Shown: positions 37,883 through 47,043, counted from the stretch's first letter. The stretch is DNA of 64,000 nucleotides from Trichocoleus sp. (GCA_036702865.1 DATNQD010000081.1:1-64000), one strand, 5' to 3'. The notes: generated by a model from the sequence alone, not told the origin. Program-made: numbers and translations.

Positions 37883-38200
37883 ATGTATCGCTTTCCGGGT
37901 GATATTGGCTTCCAGGCTGGGCTGCGCGTCTGGATCGTTTTTATCCTGCTGTTCTGGCTGTTGCGGTTCCGAGCAGAGCTTGCCATTTTGTTAGGAGCCG
38001 TTGCAGGGTTGGCAGTGGGCTACATTGTCACTTACTGGAACGCTCAAAAACTGCCTGATACACCCAGCAAGCCTGTCGAGACGCCTGATAACCCGCTGTT
38101 TCGGCAGGTGACGAGCCGCCTAACCCAGCAATTTCGCCGATCGCCCGTCAAGAAGCCGTCTTTTATGAAGCGAAAACCTCCCAAACGGCTGGGAAAATAG
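37883..38200 (+). CDS. Small membrane protein of unknown function
   Basis: A 105-residue protein with two adjacent hydrophobic segments (VWIVFILLFWLLRF and LAILLGAVAGLAVGYIVTYW) forming a hairpin, then a basic, Pro-rich cytosolic tail ending KRKPPKRLGK. ATG 37883 lies 18 bases behind the upstream kinase fusion, so they may be co-transcribed. No family recognised. Confidence 0.65.
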   Translation: MYRFPGDIGFQAGLRVWIVFILLFWLLRFRAELAILLGAVAGLAVGYIVTYWNAQKLPDTPSKPVETPDNPLFRQVTSRLTQQFRRSPVKKPSFMKRKPPKRLGK

Positions 38201-38232
38201 GGAAATCGCAAATTTGGCTTCAGGTTTGGGTA

Positions 38233-39153
38233 TTAAGAATCAGCTTGAGCAATGGGTTCAGCGATCGGGCTGGATAGCGTGATTTGATTCAGGCGTCCAC
38301 CATGCTGAAGTTCGTGGAGCTTGACCCCAATCTGATATTCATATTGGCTCAGGAGACGGGCATAGATATATCCAGCTTTGCCATCCAAAAAGCCCAAGCG
38401 AATGACATAGCAGAGCAAAAATCGCAGTAGCGGTTTGAAAGGCAATCGTACCCAGATCTTTTTCAAAAACCGTTTGCGTTGGACTGCGTCACCCAACAAG
38501 TTTGCGCCGATCGTTCCACTTTCCCCCATGCCAGTTAGCAGGTTGTAATACACTCTGGCTTCCCAGTTGGAATAGCGGTTGTGGCGTTCCAGCCAGTGAA
38601 AGATATCGCGGAAGTCAATGTGCAGCATGTCATTCTGCAAATAACCAACCTTACCGTCTAGCAAAACATGCTCATGAACTTCGTTATCTCCGGTGTTGCG
38701 GATTTCCTCAGTATGAAGATTCTCGTAGCGTCCTTGAGCGTGGCGAAACAGGCGCAGATTCCAGTCGGGATACTTGCCGCCATAGCGAATCCACTGCCCT
38801 AAAAAGTAAACCCGCCGATTCAGGTAATAGCCATTAAATTCAGAATTTTGAATTGCCAGTTCAATCTCATCCCATAGCTCCGGTGTAATGCGCTCATCGC
38901 AATCGACAATTAACACCCACTCGTTGCGGAAGGGCAGATTTTCGAGCGACCAATTTTTCTTTTTGGGCCAGCGTCCATTGAAATGAAACTGGACGACTTC
39001 TGCTCCATATCGCTCGGCAATTTCAACGGTGCGATCGTTGCTCTGAGAATCCACCACAAACACCTGATCTGCCCTTGCGACACTCGCAAGACAAGCAGAG
39101 AGATTTTCTTGTTCGTTTTTCGCTGGAATGAGAACAGAGATAGGAAGAGACAT
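38233..39153 (-). CDS. Family 2 glycosyltransferase (WaaE/KdtX-like)
   Basis: A 306-residue GT-A-fold glycosyltransferase. Motifs: SVLIPAKNEQENLSACLAS (nucleotide-binding N-terminus), QVFVVDSQSNDRTVEIA, and the metal-binding VLIVDCDERITPEL. The later blocks GGKYPDWNLRLFRH and EIRNTGDNEVHEHVLL resemble the WaaE/KdtX beta-glucosyltransferase group. No strong membrane segment is evident. The acceptor, lipopolysaccharide or exopolysaccharide, is not known. A second GT2 gene lies upstream on the same strand, separated by a structured repeat. Confidence 0.88.
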   Translation of the reverse strand: MSLPISVLIPAKNEQENLSACLASVARADQVFVVDSQSNDRTVEIAERYGAEVVQFHFNGRWPKKKNWSLENLPFRNEWVLIVDCDERITPELWDEIELAIQNSEFNGYYLNRRVYFLGQWIRYGGKYPDWNLRLFRHAQGRYENLHTEEIRNTGDNEVHEHVLLDGKVGYLQNDMLHIDFRDIFHWLERHNRYSNWEARVYYNLLTGMGESGTIGANLLGDAVQRKRFLKKIWVRLPFKPLLRFLLCYVIRLGFLDGKAGYIYARLLSQYEYQIGVKLHELQHGGRLNQITLSSPIAEPIAQADS

Positions 39154-39292
39154 GAGGGGTATCAGTGAGCGGGTGATTAGTTGGTTGTTTAGAAATAGAA
39201 ACTAAGCAAACTGCAATTTTGTAGGATTGCCTGGATGTAAGAGCTATTTTTGGCGTTGCTGAAAGAAGTGTGGAGTTGCAGATTGAGTTCCT

Positions 39293-39360
39293 GCATTGCT
39301 CCTAAATCCTCCAAGTTGGGAGGTGAGGGAGAGGCAAATCATCCTCGAATTTAGCAATGC
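39293..39360. repeat. Palindrome-bounded dispersed repeat
   Basis: Left arm GCATTGCT-cc-TAAAT (39293-39307) pairs with right arm ATTTAGCAATGC (39349-39360); an inner hairpin CCTCC-AAGTTG-GGAGG lies at 39308-39323. The wording CTCCTAAATCC...GGAGG resembles a family of interspersed repeats common in cyanobacterial genomes. It sits between two glycosyltransferase genes and contains no gene. Confidence 0.6.
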
Positions 39361-39380
39361 TCTATTGCTCCGTATCCTCT

Positions 39381-40310
39381 TCATCTTTCCTCCTTCCCAC
39401 TTAGCATTCCCTGAATCGCGGCTTTCAAATACCCAATTTGCCCATAGGCGTAGGTAAAGTTGTCGAAACTTTGTGCAGGATTAGGGAGATTTTTGAGCGA
39501 TTGATAGAGCCCGCGCAGCAGACGTTCGCTGCCTCTGGTCAGTTGGGCAATTCCCGCGCATCCAGCAATCTGCTCGCGATAGCACTCACTAATCCCCTGC
39601 CACCAACCGCGGCTGAGAAACCAGGTAGGGTAGAGACGATCGGGGGCAACATGATGAGCGACCAGAGCCTGCGGCAGATAGGTAACTTGCCAGCCTTGCT
39701 CTAAGGCGAGTTCAGTCATGCGGAGTTCTTCGTTTGACAGGAGCGACTTGCCAACACGACCCAGGTTCAAATCAAATCCGCCGACCTGTTCTAGAAAAGT
39801 GCGCCGAATCGAGTAGTTTAAGCCTCGCGGGGTCAGACCAGGGCGATCGATGTTGATCACTTCATTACCCAAGTCATACGCGCCTAAGTTTCCGGTTAAT
39901 CCTTCTGAGAGCCACCAGGGGCGAATCGTTCCAGATGCCCACAGCAGCGTCACCTTTCCGCCTGCAATTGCCAGCTTCTCATTTTGTTGATAAGCATCCC
40001 AGAGGACTTGGAGCCAAGTAGGACTAGCAACAGCATCATCATCCAGGTAGGCAAGAATAGGGCTTTGAGCGGCTTTCGCGCCAGTGTTGCGGGCAACGGA
40101 GAGCCCGGTGATGGGTTCATAGCAGTAGCGCAGGCAAGGATGGGAACGAGATTCAACCACTTCACGGGTGCGATCGGTTGAGGCATTATCAACGACAATC
40201 ACCTCAAATTCTCCCGCAAAAGCTTGAGCGAGCAGGCTATCGATCGCTTTTCCCAGGTAAGCCTCGCGGTTATGGGTGCAGATAATTGCTGAGATCTGCG
40301 GATTGGGCAT
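39381..40310 (-). CDS. Family 2 glycosyltransferase
   Basis: About 309 residues of GT-A-fold transferase. Motifs: SAIICTHNREAYLGKAIDSL, EVIVVDNASTDRTREVV, the DxD in LAYLDDDAVASPTWL, and a catalytic-base region LLSNEELRMTELALEQGW. A C-terminal extension of about 90 residues follows. ATG 40310 (MPNPQISAI) is preferred to a GTG at 40340. With the neighbouring GT2 gene it suggests a small surface-glycan locus, but no transporter or polymerase is adjacent. Confidence 0.88.
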   Translation of the reverse strand: MPNPQISAIICTHNREAYLGKAIDSLLAQAFAGEFEVIVVDNASTDRTREVVESRSHPCLRYCYEPITGLSVARNTGAKAAQSPILAYLDDDAVASPTWLQVLWDAYQQNEKLAIAGGKVTLLWASGTIRPWWLSEGLTGNLGAYDLGNEVINIDRPGLTPRGLNYSIRRTFLEQVGGFDLNLGRVGKSLLSNEELRMTELALEQGWQVTYLPQALVAHHVAPDRLYPTWFLSRGWWQGISECYREQIAGCAGIAQLTRGSERLLRGLYQSLKNLPNPAQSFDNFTYAYGQIGYLKAAIQGMLSGKEER

Positions 40311-40413
40311 AGATGGCACATCAAACGGGCAGGTCTTCACCCGCTAGAATGCCCAAACTTCTGCTGAACTAACGATCGGCTGAATGAGCAACCCTCGATC
40401 CAGGTTTGTGCAG

Positions 40414-40824
40414 CTAGGGCACGATCAAAACTGGACAGGGAGAGAGGTTAATTACGCGACTGGTAACACTATCAGCTGAGCCTTCTTCAGTGAGCCCTAA
40501 ACCCCGGCAACCCATAATAATGAGATCGGCGTTAATTTCATCTGCCACATCACAAATGATAAACGCGGGCTTCCCCTGGCGTTCAATCACCTCGGATTCA
40601 ATGCCCTGGTCTTGAAATAGCGTTTTAGCAGTGGTTAAGAGTTCAGCAATTGCCTCCGGTGAAGTCATGGTGCGATCGATCGGGGCTTCTGCTTCGTCTG
40701 GCGATTCCACCACTGACAGCAGCAATAAACGACTGCCATATGTTTTAACGACATTAGCGACCGTATCGGCAGCTTCACGTGATTCTCGACTCGTATCGAT
40801 CGGGAATAGTACAGTTTTGAACAT
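40414..40824 (-). CDS. Universal stress protein (UspA family)
   Basis: A 136-residue single-domain Usp. N-terminal MFKTVLFPIDTS and C-terminal LIIMGCRGLGLTEEGSADSV with the GxxG...S ATP-binding loop, then PCPVLIVP. ATP binding is likely because that loop is intact. ATG 40824 has GGGAGG seven bases upstream, a textbook site, so the longer frame is rejected. It is divergent from pgk over 203 bases. Confidence 0.93.
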   Translation of the reverse strand: MFKTVLFPIDTSRESREAADTVANVVKTYGSRLLLLSVVESPDEAEAPIDRTMTSPEAIAELLTTAKTLFQDQGIESEVIERQGKPAFIICDVADEINADLIIMGCRGLGLTEEGSADSVTSRVINLSPCPVLIVP

Positions 40825-41027
40825 GACAAGCCTCCCTCTTCCAGGTTTGCGGACTGAACGCAAGTGCACTGAAATGATAGCGAAGTCCTGCCTATAGTGT
40901 ACTAGAGTCCTAGGCTACAGATTTTTTTGAAAAAACAGGTAAAAGAATCTGCTGATGATTCTCATAAATGATCCACAAGACTTTACAATATCAGTAGGTA
41001 AAAAGACTCATTTAGGGAGTTCAAGCG

Positions 41028-42233
41028 GTGGCAAAGAAAGCTCTGAATCGTTTATCGGCTGCGGATCTGTCAGGAAAGCGCGTGTTTGTACGGGTAGACT
41101 TCAACGTGCCGCTCGATGAGCAAGGCAACATCACAGACGATACCCGGATTCGTGCCGCTCTACCGACCATTCAATACCTCACGTCCAATGGTGCAAAGGT
41201 AATTCTGGCAAGCCATTTTGGTCGTCCCAAGGGCAAGGTCGTAGAAAGTATGCGGTTGACTCCGGTCGCAAATCGGCTCTCTGAACTACTCGGTCAACCT
41301 GTTACTAAAACAGATGATTGTATCGGTGATGCAGTTGCCAGCACAGTTGCCGGACTAAACAATGGCGATGTAGTACTGCTGGAAAACGTCCGGTTCTACG
41401 CCGAAGAAGAAAAGAACGATCCTGAGTTTTCTAAGAAGCTGGCTTCCGTTGCTGATCTTTACGTCAATGATGCGTTCGGAACTGCTCACCGCGCCCATGC
41501 TTCTACAGAAGGGGTTACCCACTATCTCTCGCCCAGCGTGGCAGGCTTTTTGATCGAGAAAGAATTGCAGTATCTTCAGGGGGCGATCGAAAATCCTCAG
41601 CGTCCTCTAGCAGCAATCATCGGTGGCTCGAAGGTGTCCAGCAAAATTACCGTGATCGAAACCCTGCTGGAGAAGGTCGATAAGTTGCTGATTGGCGGCG
41701 GCATGATCTTCACCTTTTATAAAGCACGCGGCTTAAGCGTTGGGAAATCTCTGGTAGAAGACGAATATTTGGAACTGGCGAAGACACTCGAGGCAAAGGC
41801 AAAAGAAAGGGGCGTTGAACTCGTCCTGCCAACAGATGTAGTCGTTGCAGATAACTTTGCGCCTGATGCAAATGCTCAAACGGTCAGCGTTGAGAATATT
41901 CCAGAAGGCTGGATGGGCTTGGATATTGGACCTGATTCGATCAAGAAATTTGAGTCAGTTCTGGCTGATGCGAAGACGGTGATCTGGAACGGGCCGATGG
42001 GCGTGTTTGAGTTCGACAAATTTGCTCAGGGCACTGAGGCGATCGCTAAGACAATGGCATCTTTGACTGAGAAAGGAGCCAGCACGATCGTCGGTGGCGG
42101 TGACTCTGTGGCAGCCGTAGAGAAAGTTGGATTGGCAGATAAAATGAGCCATATTTCAACGGGCGGTGGTGCCAGCCTCGAATTGTTGGAAGGTAAAGTG
42201 CTTCCTGGTATCGCAGCGCTCAACGATGCTTAA
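41028..42233 (+). CDS. pgk: Phosphoglycerate kinase
   Basis: Glycolysis and Calvin-cycle enzyme that interconverts 1,3-bisphosphoglycerate and 3-phosphoglycerate. 401 residues, normal. Motifs: [49 protein letters not shown] and the nucleotide loop [13 protein letters not shown] with [13 protein letters not shown]. The start is GTG at 41028, with AGGGAG upstream. It ends in a terminator and is monocistronic. Confidence 0.98.
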   Translation: MAKKALNRLSAADLSGKRVFVRVDFNVPLDEQGNITDDTRIRAALPTIQYLTSNGAKVILASHFGRPKGKVVESMRLTPVANRLSELLGQPVTKTDDCIGDAVASTVAGLNNGDVVLLENVRFYAEEEKNDPEFSKKLASVADLYVNDAFGTAHRAHASTEGVTHYLSPSVAGFLIEKELQYLQGAIENPQRPLAAIIGGSKVSSKITVIETLLEKVDKLLIGGGMIFTFYKARGLSVGKSLVEDEYLELAKTLEAKAKERGVELVLPTDVVVADNFAPDANAQTVSVENIPEGWMGLDIGPDSIKKFESVLADAKTVIWNGPMGVFEFDKFAQGTEAIAKTMASLTEKGASTIVGGGDSVAAVEKVGLADKMSHISTGGGASLELLEGKVLPGIAALNDA

Positions 42234-42568
42234 CTAAAACGGCATTCATCCTGTAGATCAAGAGAAACGATCGGCTGAGTGGGGTTATCCTGCTCAGTCT
42301 TTTTTTTACAAAACTGGCAGCCAGAAGCCTTCTAAGTCCATTGTTTGCTCCCTGCTTCTCCCCGTTTCTCTACCTCCTGCCCCACTTGCTGCCATCTCTG
42401 ACCTAAGCACGACGACATTTTGCTCCCTCTTTTTATACTCTAGCGACGAGAAGGTAATCAGGTACAGTGAGAAGAAGGAGCGACAAAGGAGCAAAACAAT
42501 TGAGTCAAGATTGAGTCAAGAAGTTTGCGGCGATGTGAAGAGTGACGAGTAGACAAGGAGAATCAAAA
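42234..42568. other. Spacer after pgk with terminator and repeat-like DNA
   Basis: The spacer begins with the pgk terminator (42272-42307). From about 42335 to 42400 it is C/T-rich, the complement of the G-rich low-complexity repeats seen elsewhere in this window. An AAGGAG ribosome site for the next gene lies at 42555-42560. Confidence 0.5.
42272..42307 (+). terminator. Intrinsic terminator after pgk
   Basis: CTGAG at 42275-42279 pairs with CTCAG at 42293-42297, with extra GG/CC pairing inside, followed by TCTTTTTTTT. It lies 40 bases after the pgk stop. Confidence 0.75.
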
Positions 42569-42799
42569 ATGAACCCCACACAAATTGACTGTTCTAAAGC
42601 TTGTGTGAATGGATGTCTATTAGGCGATCAATGCCCGAACACAGAGTACCGTGAGCAAGCATCTAAGTTCATTCAAGAGAAATCCCTCGATCAAATGCTA
42701 GAAATAGCAGAAGCTGCTCTCCGTCGCCGCGCGACCGAAACGCCAAAATGGGTCTTTCCTGAAGATGGAATTAAGCCCGATCAAGAAAGCTCACTGTAA
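42569..42799 (+). CDS. Small Cys-rich protein of unknown function
   Basis: A 76-residue protein with four cysteines near the N-terminus in the spacing C-x3-C-x3-C-x5-C (DCSKACVNGCLLGDQCPN), followed by an amphipathic helix (ASKFIQEKSLDQMLEIAEAA) and a short tail. The Cys cluster could bind zinc or iron-sulfur. ATG 42569 has AAGGAG eight bases upstream, a strong site. Similar small proteins occur in other cyanobacteria as far as I recall; no function is known. It stands alone. Confidence 0.75.
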   Translation: MNPTQIDCSKACVNGCLLGDQCPNTEYREQASKFIQEKSLDQMLEIAEAALRRRATETPKWVFPEDGIKPDQESSL

Positions 42800-42824
42800 A
42801 GCCCACTATCTTTTGGGCAAAGCT

Positions 42825-43691
42825 CTACTGCTCTGGCGGCAACTCTAGTGGGATCGCGCCTAAAATACCTTTGCGGAAATCATTTAGGATCTGCCGCGCT
42901 GATTTTTCCTTGTCGTCCTGATATCGTATTTCTGCTAGCGTTGCAACATAGCTTTCACCGGTGAGTGAATCTAGCGGCAGCCCATAGCGATCGACCAAAC
43001 CCTGATGCGGGAAGAACTGCGGAGCCTGAGCTGAAATCTTCTGAAAGCGATCGACCAAAGCAGCCGCAACTCGCTGATTATCGTAGGCAGCTTCTCCAAT
43101 GTCATCGCAGATGGCTAAATTGAGGGCAGCATCCTGGTCGTTCAACCGGGACGGCAAGACGCCAGGTGCATCTAACAAATCGAGTTCATCAGAGATACGA
43201 ACCCACCTCAATTGGCGAGTCACCCCCGGACGACGGGCACTTTCCACAACTCGACGATTCACCAAACGATTGATTAATGCTGATTTTCCAACATTGGGGA
43301 AGCCAATCACTACGGCTCGAACCGGACGCGGCAACATGCCTCGATCGCGCCGTCGCTGATTAATTTTTGCTCCAACCCCTTTTGCCGCCTGTGCCACGAC
43401 CGGAATCCCCTGCCCCTGATTTGCATTGGTAAAGCAAGGCTGTTCTTCCTGTTGCTTGAACCATCTTGTCCAGGCTTGCTGCACTTGGGGTGGAATCATA
43501 TCAACCCGATTCAAGACCAGGATGCGCTCCTTGTTGCCAATCCATTGGGCAATTTGCGGGTGGCGGGTTGACAGCGGGATACGGGCATCTCGGACTTCCA
43601 ACACCACGTCTACTTTTTTAAGCTGTTCCTGCAACGCTCTTTCAGCTTTCGCAATATGTCCTGGATACCACTGAATTGGCGGCGAAACCAT
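42825..43691 (-). CDS. rbgA: Ribosome biogenesis GTPase YlqF/RbgA
   Basis: A circularly permuted GTPase, 288 residues, needed for late 50S assembly. The G4 motif (LVLNRVDM) precedes G1 (GFPNVGKSALINRL) and G3 (DAPGVL), the mark of the YlqF/YawG group. N-terminal WYPGHIAKAERALQEQLKK is the family opening. ATG 43691 lies 27 bases behind the DUF4230 gene, so both may be co-transcribed. Confidence 0.95.
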   Translation of the reverse strand: MVSPPIQWYPGHIAKAERALQEQLKKVDVVLEVRDARIPLSTRHPQIAQWIGNKERILVLNRVDMIPPQVQQAWTRWFKQQEEQPCFTNANQGQGIPVVAQAAKGVGAKINQRRRDRGMLPRPVRAVVIGFPNVGKSALINRLVNRRVVESARRPGVTRQLRWVRISDELDLLDAPGVLPSRLNDQDAALNLAICDDIGEAAYDNQRVAAALVDRFQKISAQAPQFFPHQGLVDRYGLPLDSLTGESYVATLAEIRYQDDKEKSARQILNDFRKGILGAIPLELPPEQ

Positions 43692-43718
43692 AGATCTGCA
43701 ACGAGGGGGAGAAGCCTG

Positions 43719-44552
43719 TTAAGGGGCGGGTGGGCTGTCTGATTGTAACGCTTGTGCAGGCGGAACCGCAGCAGGAGTTGCGGCAGGTGGACAGGCATTT
43801 GGTAATGGTGGCTGAGTTGCGATCGTCACCTGACCATAGCCAGCCGTATTCAAGAGTTCACCCACTGCCAGCTTGGCGCGATCGTTTGCTGTTTGCAGCA
43901 GGTTTCCAGTGCAGGCAGATTGCAGCAGACGCTCCAGCGTTGTTCGTTGAGCCAGTTCTTGCAGTTCGGGCGCCACATCCGGACCTAAGCCCATGAAACC
44001 GCGATCGTAGTCATACACCTTCGATCGATTCACATCAATTTTGCTGTCTAGAATTTGAGGCGGCGGCAAGCGCAGCACTACCGAATTTCCATTGACCTGA
44101 ACATCAGCAGCAGTCAAGCTGGCTAAATTCACTCCGGCGCGAACTTCACCATAAGCAATATAAAGCAGCGTTGTTTTGCCAATCTCAAAGCCGCCAATGG
44201 TTCGTTCTCGGCTCGTCGGCACCACTGTTTCCATTGCAAAAACAGCAGTGGTCAGTTCACTCACCCCCTGTACCTTATGCACAATCATCGATCGCACATC
44301 CACTTTTGCTTGCGGTTGAGGTGAGGTAAACAGAGCCGTTAGATTGTTGAAAAACTGCGTTCCTGATCGTCCAATGCCAAATAGCAGAAATAAAGCAGCG
44401 AGACCTATACTCCCCGTACCGATCAAAGCCAAACTGTTGATCATCTTTCCGAACCCAGAAGCCCCTCGATCGCGTTTCCATCGGCTCGATCGGGATGATA
44501 CAACTGCCGAATTATCTGCCCAGCCTCGATCCTGTGGTTTATCGCCAGCCAT
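43719..44552 (-). CDS. DUF4230 membrane-anchored protein
   Basis: A 277-residue protein with a charged N-terminus, one transmembrane segment (SLALIGTGSIGLAALFLLFGI, about residues 39-59) and an extracytoplasmic DUF4230 domain (VQGVSELTTAVFAMETVV, LLYIAYGEVRAGVNLASL, VVLRLPPPQILDSKID, YDYDRGFMGLGPD). The C-terminus is Pro/Ala-rich. Function unknown. Its promoter region holds short tandem repeats. rbgA follows closely. Confidence 0.8.
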   Translation of the reverse strand: MAGDKPQDRGWADNSAVVSSRSSRWKRDRGASGFGKMINSLALIGTGSIGLAALFLLFGIGRSGTQFFNNLTALFTSPQPQAKVDVRSMIVHKVQGVSELTTAVFAMETVVPTSRERTIGGFEIGKTTLLYIAYGEVRAGVNLASLTAADVQVNGNSVVLRLPPPQILDSKIDVNRSKVYDYDRGFMGLGPDVAPELQELAQRTTLERLLQSACTGNLLQTANDRAKLAVGELLNTAGYGQVTIATQPPLPNACPPAATPAAVPPAQALQSDSPPAP

Positions 44553-44864
44553 TGCTTATGTATTAGGTGTCCCGCTTATTTCTTGCCCATTGTAATGAAC
44601 TCGCAATGAACTTGTAATGAACTGCGTTATGAACTGTTTATACCAAAACTGTTTATACCAACCCCCACCTCTTGTATCTCTGACCATACAAGAAATTATT
44701 GATTGAAACGATAAGGAATGCGAAAGGAGAGAGGCAGAATTGCTTAAGCTCTTACCAGCTCTAAATCACAGAGATTTTTTTATTGGAAAAACAGCCAGCT
44801 TGCCTGCGATCGTCCCTGTCCTGCCTGTAAGATATCGTTATAAACTCCCATTGAGTCCTGGCTT
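44553..44864. other. Divergent spacer between the DUF4230 gene and ndhM
   Basis: No gene. It contains four scattered copies of AATGAACT or ATGAACT (44592-44635) and a perfect 15-base tandem duplication at 44632-44661. Promoters of both genes should lie here. Confidence 0.5.
44632..44661. repeat. Perfect 15-base tandem duplication
   Basis: The unit AACTGTTTATACCAA occurs at 44632-44646 and again at 44647-44661 without mismatch. It follows several spaced copies of AATGAACT. Confidence 0.85.
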
Positions 44865-45227
44865 ATGCTGCTCAAGTGTACAACTCGCCATATCCGCATC
44901 TTCACGGCTGAGGTGCAAAACGACGAATTAACTCCCTCTGAGGACTTGCTCACGCTGGATGTTGATCCAGATAATGAGTTCCTATGGAATGATGAAGCAC
45001 TCCAGCAGGTCTATCGCCGATTTGAAGAACTTGTCGCTGCTGCTGAAGGCGAAGATTTGACGAACTATAACCTGCGTCGCATCGGTTCTGATCTGGAACA
45101 CTTTATTCGATCGCTCCTCATGGCAGGCAAGGTTTCTTACAACCTGACTAGCCGGGTGCAAAACTTCAGTCTGGGCTTGCCGCGCTACTCGGATGAGGAA
45201 GCCGACAACCATCTGGCAATCAAATAA
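44865..45227 (+). CDS. ndhM: NAD(P)H-quinone oxidoreductase subunit M
   Basis: Peripheral NDH-1 subunit specific to oxygenic phototrophs, on the cytoplasmic arm of the thylakoid complex used in cyclic electron flow and respiration. The 120 residues start with the typical [17 protein letters not shown] and include [15 protein letters not shown] and [19 protein letters not shown]. It is separate from the ndhA-I-G-E cluster at 62-64 kb, as usual in cyanobacteria. A terminator follows. Confidence 0.95.
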   Translation: MLLKCTTRHIRIFTAEVQNDELTPSEDLLTLDVDPDNEFLWNDEALQQVYRRFEELVAAAEGEDLTNYNLRRIGSDLEHFIRSLLMAGKVSYNLTSRVQNFSLGLPRYSDEEADNHLAIK

Positions 45228-45271
45228 GCCTTTCTAATTCCTTGCGTCGGTGAAACTCAAACCTCTGGTTG

Positions 45272-45296
45272 GGTGGGCAGCTTGTCCGCCTTTTTT
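45272..45296 (+). terminator. Intrinsic terminator after ndhM
   Basis: GGTGGGC-AGCTT-GTCCGCC, seven pairs including G-T pairs, followed by six T. It sits 45 bases after the ndhM stop and also lies before the convergent DUF4350 stop. Confidence 0.8.
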
Positions 45297-45310
45297 CGCT
45301 GTATTTGGGT

Positions 45311-46420
45311 TTATCTGGCTGAATTCGCCTGCCGAACCGTTTGAACCTTTTTCAACCAGTCTTGCAGCTCTCGCTCACTCCATTTTTGTTGATGCAAGGC
45401 AGCTAAAACCTGTCGCAATTCCGTTGCCGATCGTCCTGTTTGTTCTGTCCAAGCGGCAATAACGATTTCAGGGTCAAGTAATTCTTTGCCCAACCTCAAT
45501 GATTGCTGTATCTGTATCTGTTCTGCCCGACCGATCGTCTGCACCACAAAGTCGTGACTGTTTGCCTTGCGAAGCACACCTGCTAATGCCTGAATATAAG
45601 CTTCACTATTATCAAGCTGTGGTTCCAGAAGGGCGATCGGTTGTCCTAGCCGCTGATTCAATCCCCAAATCAATATCAATAAAACAAGGCTAGATTGAAC
45701 AACCAGCAGGACGATCGGGGTTTTCGCTAAGTAACCTATTACAGTCTGAGCGCCTTCCTGAGCAATAATATTGGCGTCTTTATGCCCATGCAAATATTCA
45801 TCAACCCAGATGGGATACCCTGGCTGTCTCACCAGTTGCGCTAAAAACTTGAAGTTGCCAGGTTCATCCTGGTAGGCGTTCGCGGCAAGAAAGGAAGTTG
45901 AGGCAGATACTACCCGTCCCACCCCGATCGCTTCTTCCCAGACAATTGCTCCCTGCGCGTCCCGCAATAAAGCTTTGCCCTGCTGGCTTGTTTCCCGCCG
46001 ACTCGTCTCCACTTTGACACCACCCACAGGACTCTGAATCATCGAACTAAAAGGGGCATCAGTAGCAGGAACCGGGACGCCTAGCTGCACAAGAATGTTG
46101 CCTTGTCTCACCCAATCCCTCGAAAAGCTAGTAGTTTCCCCTCTGCTGCCTCCAATCCGCAGTAAAACGATCGGGCGGCTGGGCTGGGACAACCCTTCGA
46201 CACCAGCAGAATTCCACAACTGATCAGGGGGTTTTTGCCACCGCTGAATTGGCGTACCCTGCTGTTGCATTTCAGCATACCAGGCACCATAACCCCCTGG
46301 AGCACGGCTATAGGTAGAACCCTGCTGTAAGTTATTCGAGCGAGGCGCAAGGAAAAAACTCAACAGCACCAGCACCAGGAAAGCAAACCCAATTCCCCAC
46401 CACTGATTTCTCCGGTTCAT
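45311..46420 (-). CDS. DUF4350 domain membrane protein
   Basis: A 369-residue protein with an N-terminal membrane segment (WGIGFAFLVLVLLSFFLAP), a DUF4350 domain (SRAPGGYGAWYAEMQQQG, PIVLLRIGGS), a second hydrophobic segment (TPIVLLVVQSSLVLLILIWG) and a cytosolic helical tail ending in an Arg-rich stretch. DUF4350 proteins are predicted glutamine-amidotransferase-like periplasmic domains of unknown role. Its ATG overlaps the stop of the DUF4129 gene, so the pair is translationally coupled. Confidence 0.85.
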   Translation of the reverse strand: MNRRNQWWGIGFAFLVLVLLSFFLAPRSNNLQQGSTYSRAPGGYGAWYAEMQQQGTPIQRWQKPPDQLWNSAGVEGLSQPSRPIVLLRIGGSRGETTSFSRDWVRQGNILVQLGVPVPATDAPFSSMIQSPVGGVKVETSRRETSQQGKALLRDAQGAIVWEEAIGVGRVVSASTSFLAANAYQDEPGNFKFLAQLVRQPGYPIWVDEYLHGHKDANIIAQEGAQTVIGYLAKTPIVLLVVQSSLVLLILIWGLNQRLGQPIALLEPQLDNSEAYIQALAGVLRKANSHDFVVQTIGRAEQIQIQQSLRLGKELLDPEIVIAAWTEQTGRSATELRQVLAALHQQKWSERELQDWLKKVQTVRQANSAR

Positions 46421-47001
46421 TAGACCTGTATCTCCTGATACGCCTGCCAGCAGCGATCGAACAACTCCGCAGAAACTGGATTCTCACCAAAACAAGCCTG
46501 TTCATGTGCCTGAATCAGAATCTGATAAGGCTGAGGTCGGTCTAAGGTCTGGACGAGATACGAATATTCTCCGTCAGTACGGCTCACAGATTCAGGAATG
46601 AGCTGACGATCGTCTAATTGCTGCACCATCGCCAGATATAGCATGCGGCAGGCTTCACGGTAGTCTCCTCGCTGTTGCGCCTGACGCGATCGACGCAGCC
46701 ATTGATCAACCGTCTGTACTTCAAGCCCTTTTTCTGAAGCAGCAGCTTGATCAGAAACACGATTGCGAGAAGCGAACCAGTAAGGACGCAAAAAATGATA
46801 ACTCTGCCAGCCTGTCCAACTCAACAGACTAAGCACAACTAGCCAAAATAGAGGCTGCACCAGCCAATCAAAGGATGTCCAATTTGGCAACTGCTGCTGT
46901 GGATTCACTCCAGAAAATACTCGCTCTAGCCACTCTCCAGCCTGCTGCTGCACCTGTTGAATTTGCCAATCCAGGTTGTGCTTCTCGAAATCTCCAGCCA
47001 T
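46420..47001 (-). CDS. DUF4129 domain membrane protein
   Basis: About 193 residues with one membrane segment (LFWLVVLSLLSWTGW) and a C-terminal DUF4129 domain (WLRRSRQAQQRGDYREACR, TDGEYSYLVQ, ACFGENPVSAELFDRCW). DUF4129 and DUF4350 are often adjacent to MoxR and DUF58 genes in other bacteria; here only the two are present. ATG 47001 is used; a GTG at 47013 is possible. It is followed by the overlapping DUF4350 gene. Confidence 0.85.
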   Translation of the reverse strand: MAGDFEKHNLDWQIQQVQQQAGEWLERVFSGVNPQQQLPNWTSFDWLVQPLFWLVVLSLLSWTGWQSYHFLRPYWFASRNRVSDQAAASEKGLEVQTVDQWLRRSRQAQQRGDYREACRMLYLAMVQQLDDRQLIPESVSRTDGEYSYLVQTLDRPQPYQILIQAHEQACFGENPVSAELFDRCWQAYQEIQV

Positions 47002-47043
47002 CAGGGAAAACACGTTGCTATTTTGGAAGCTACAACCCAGAAA

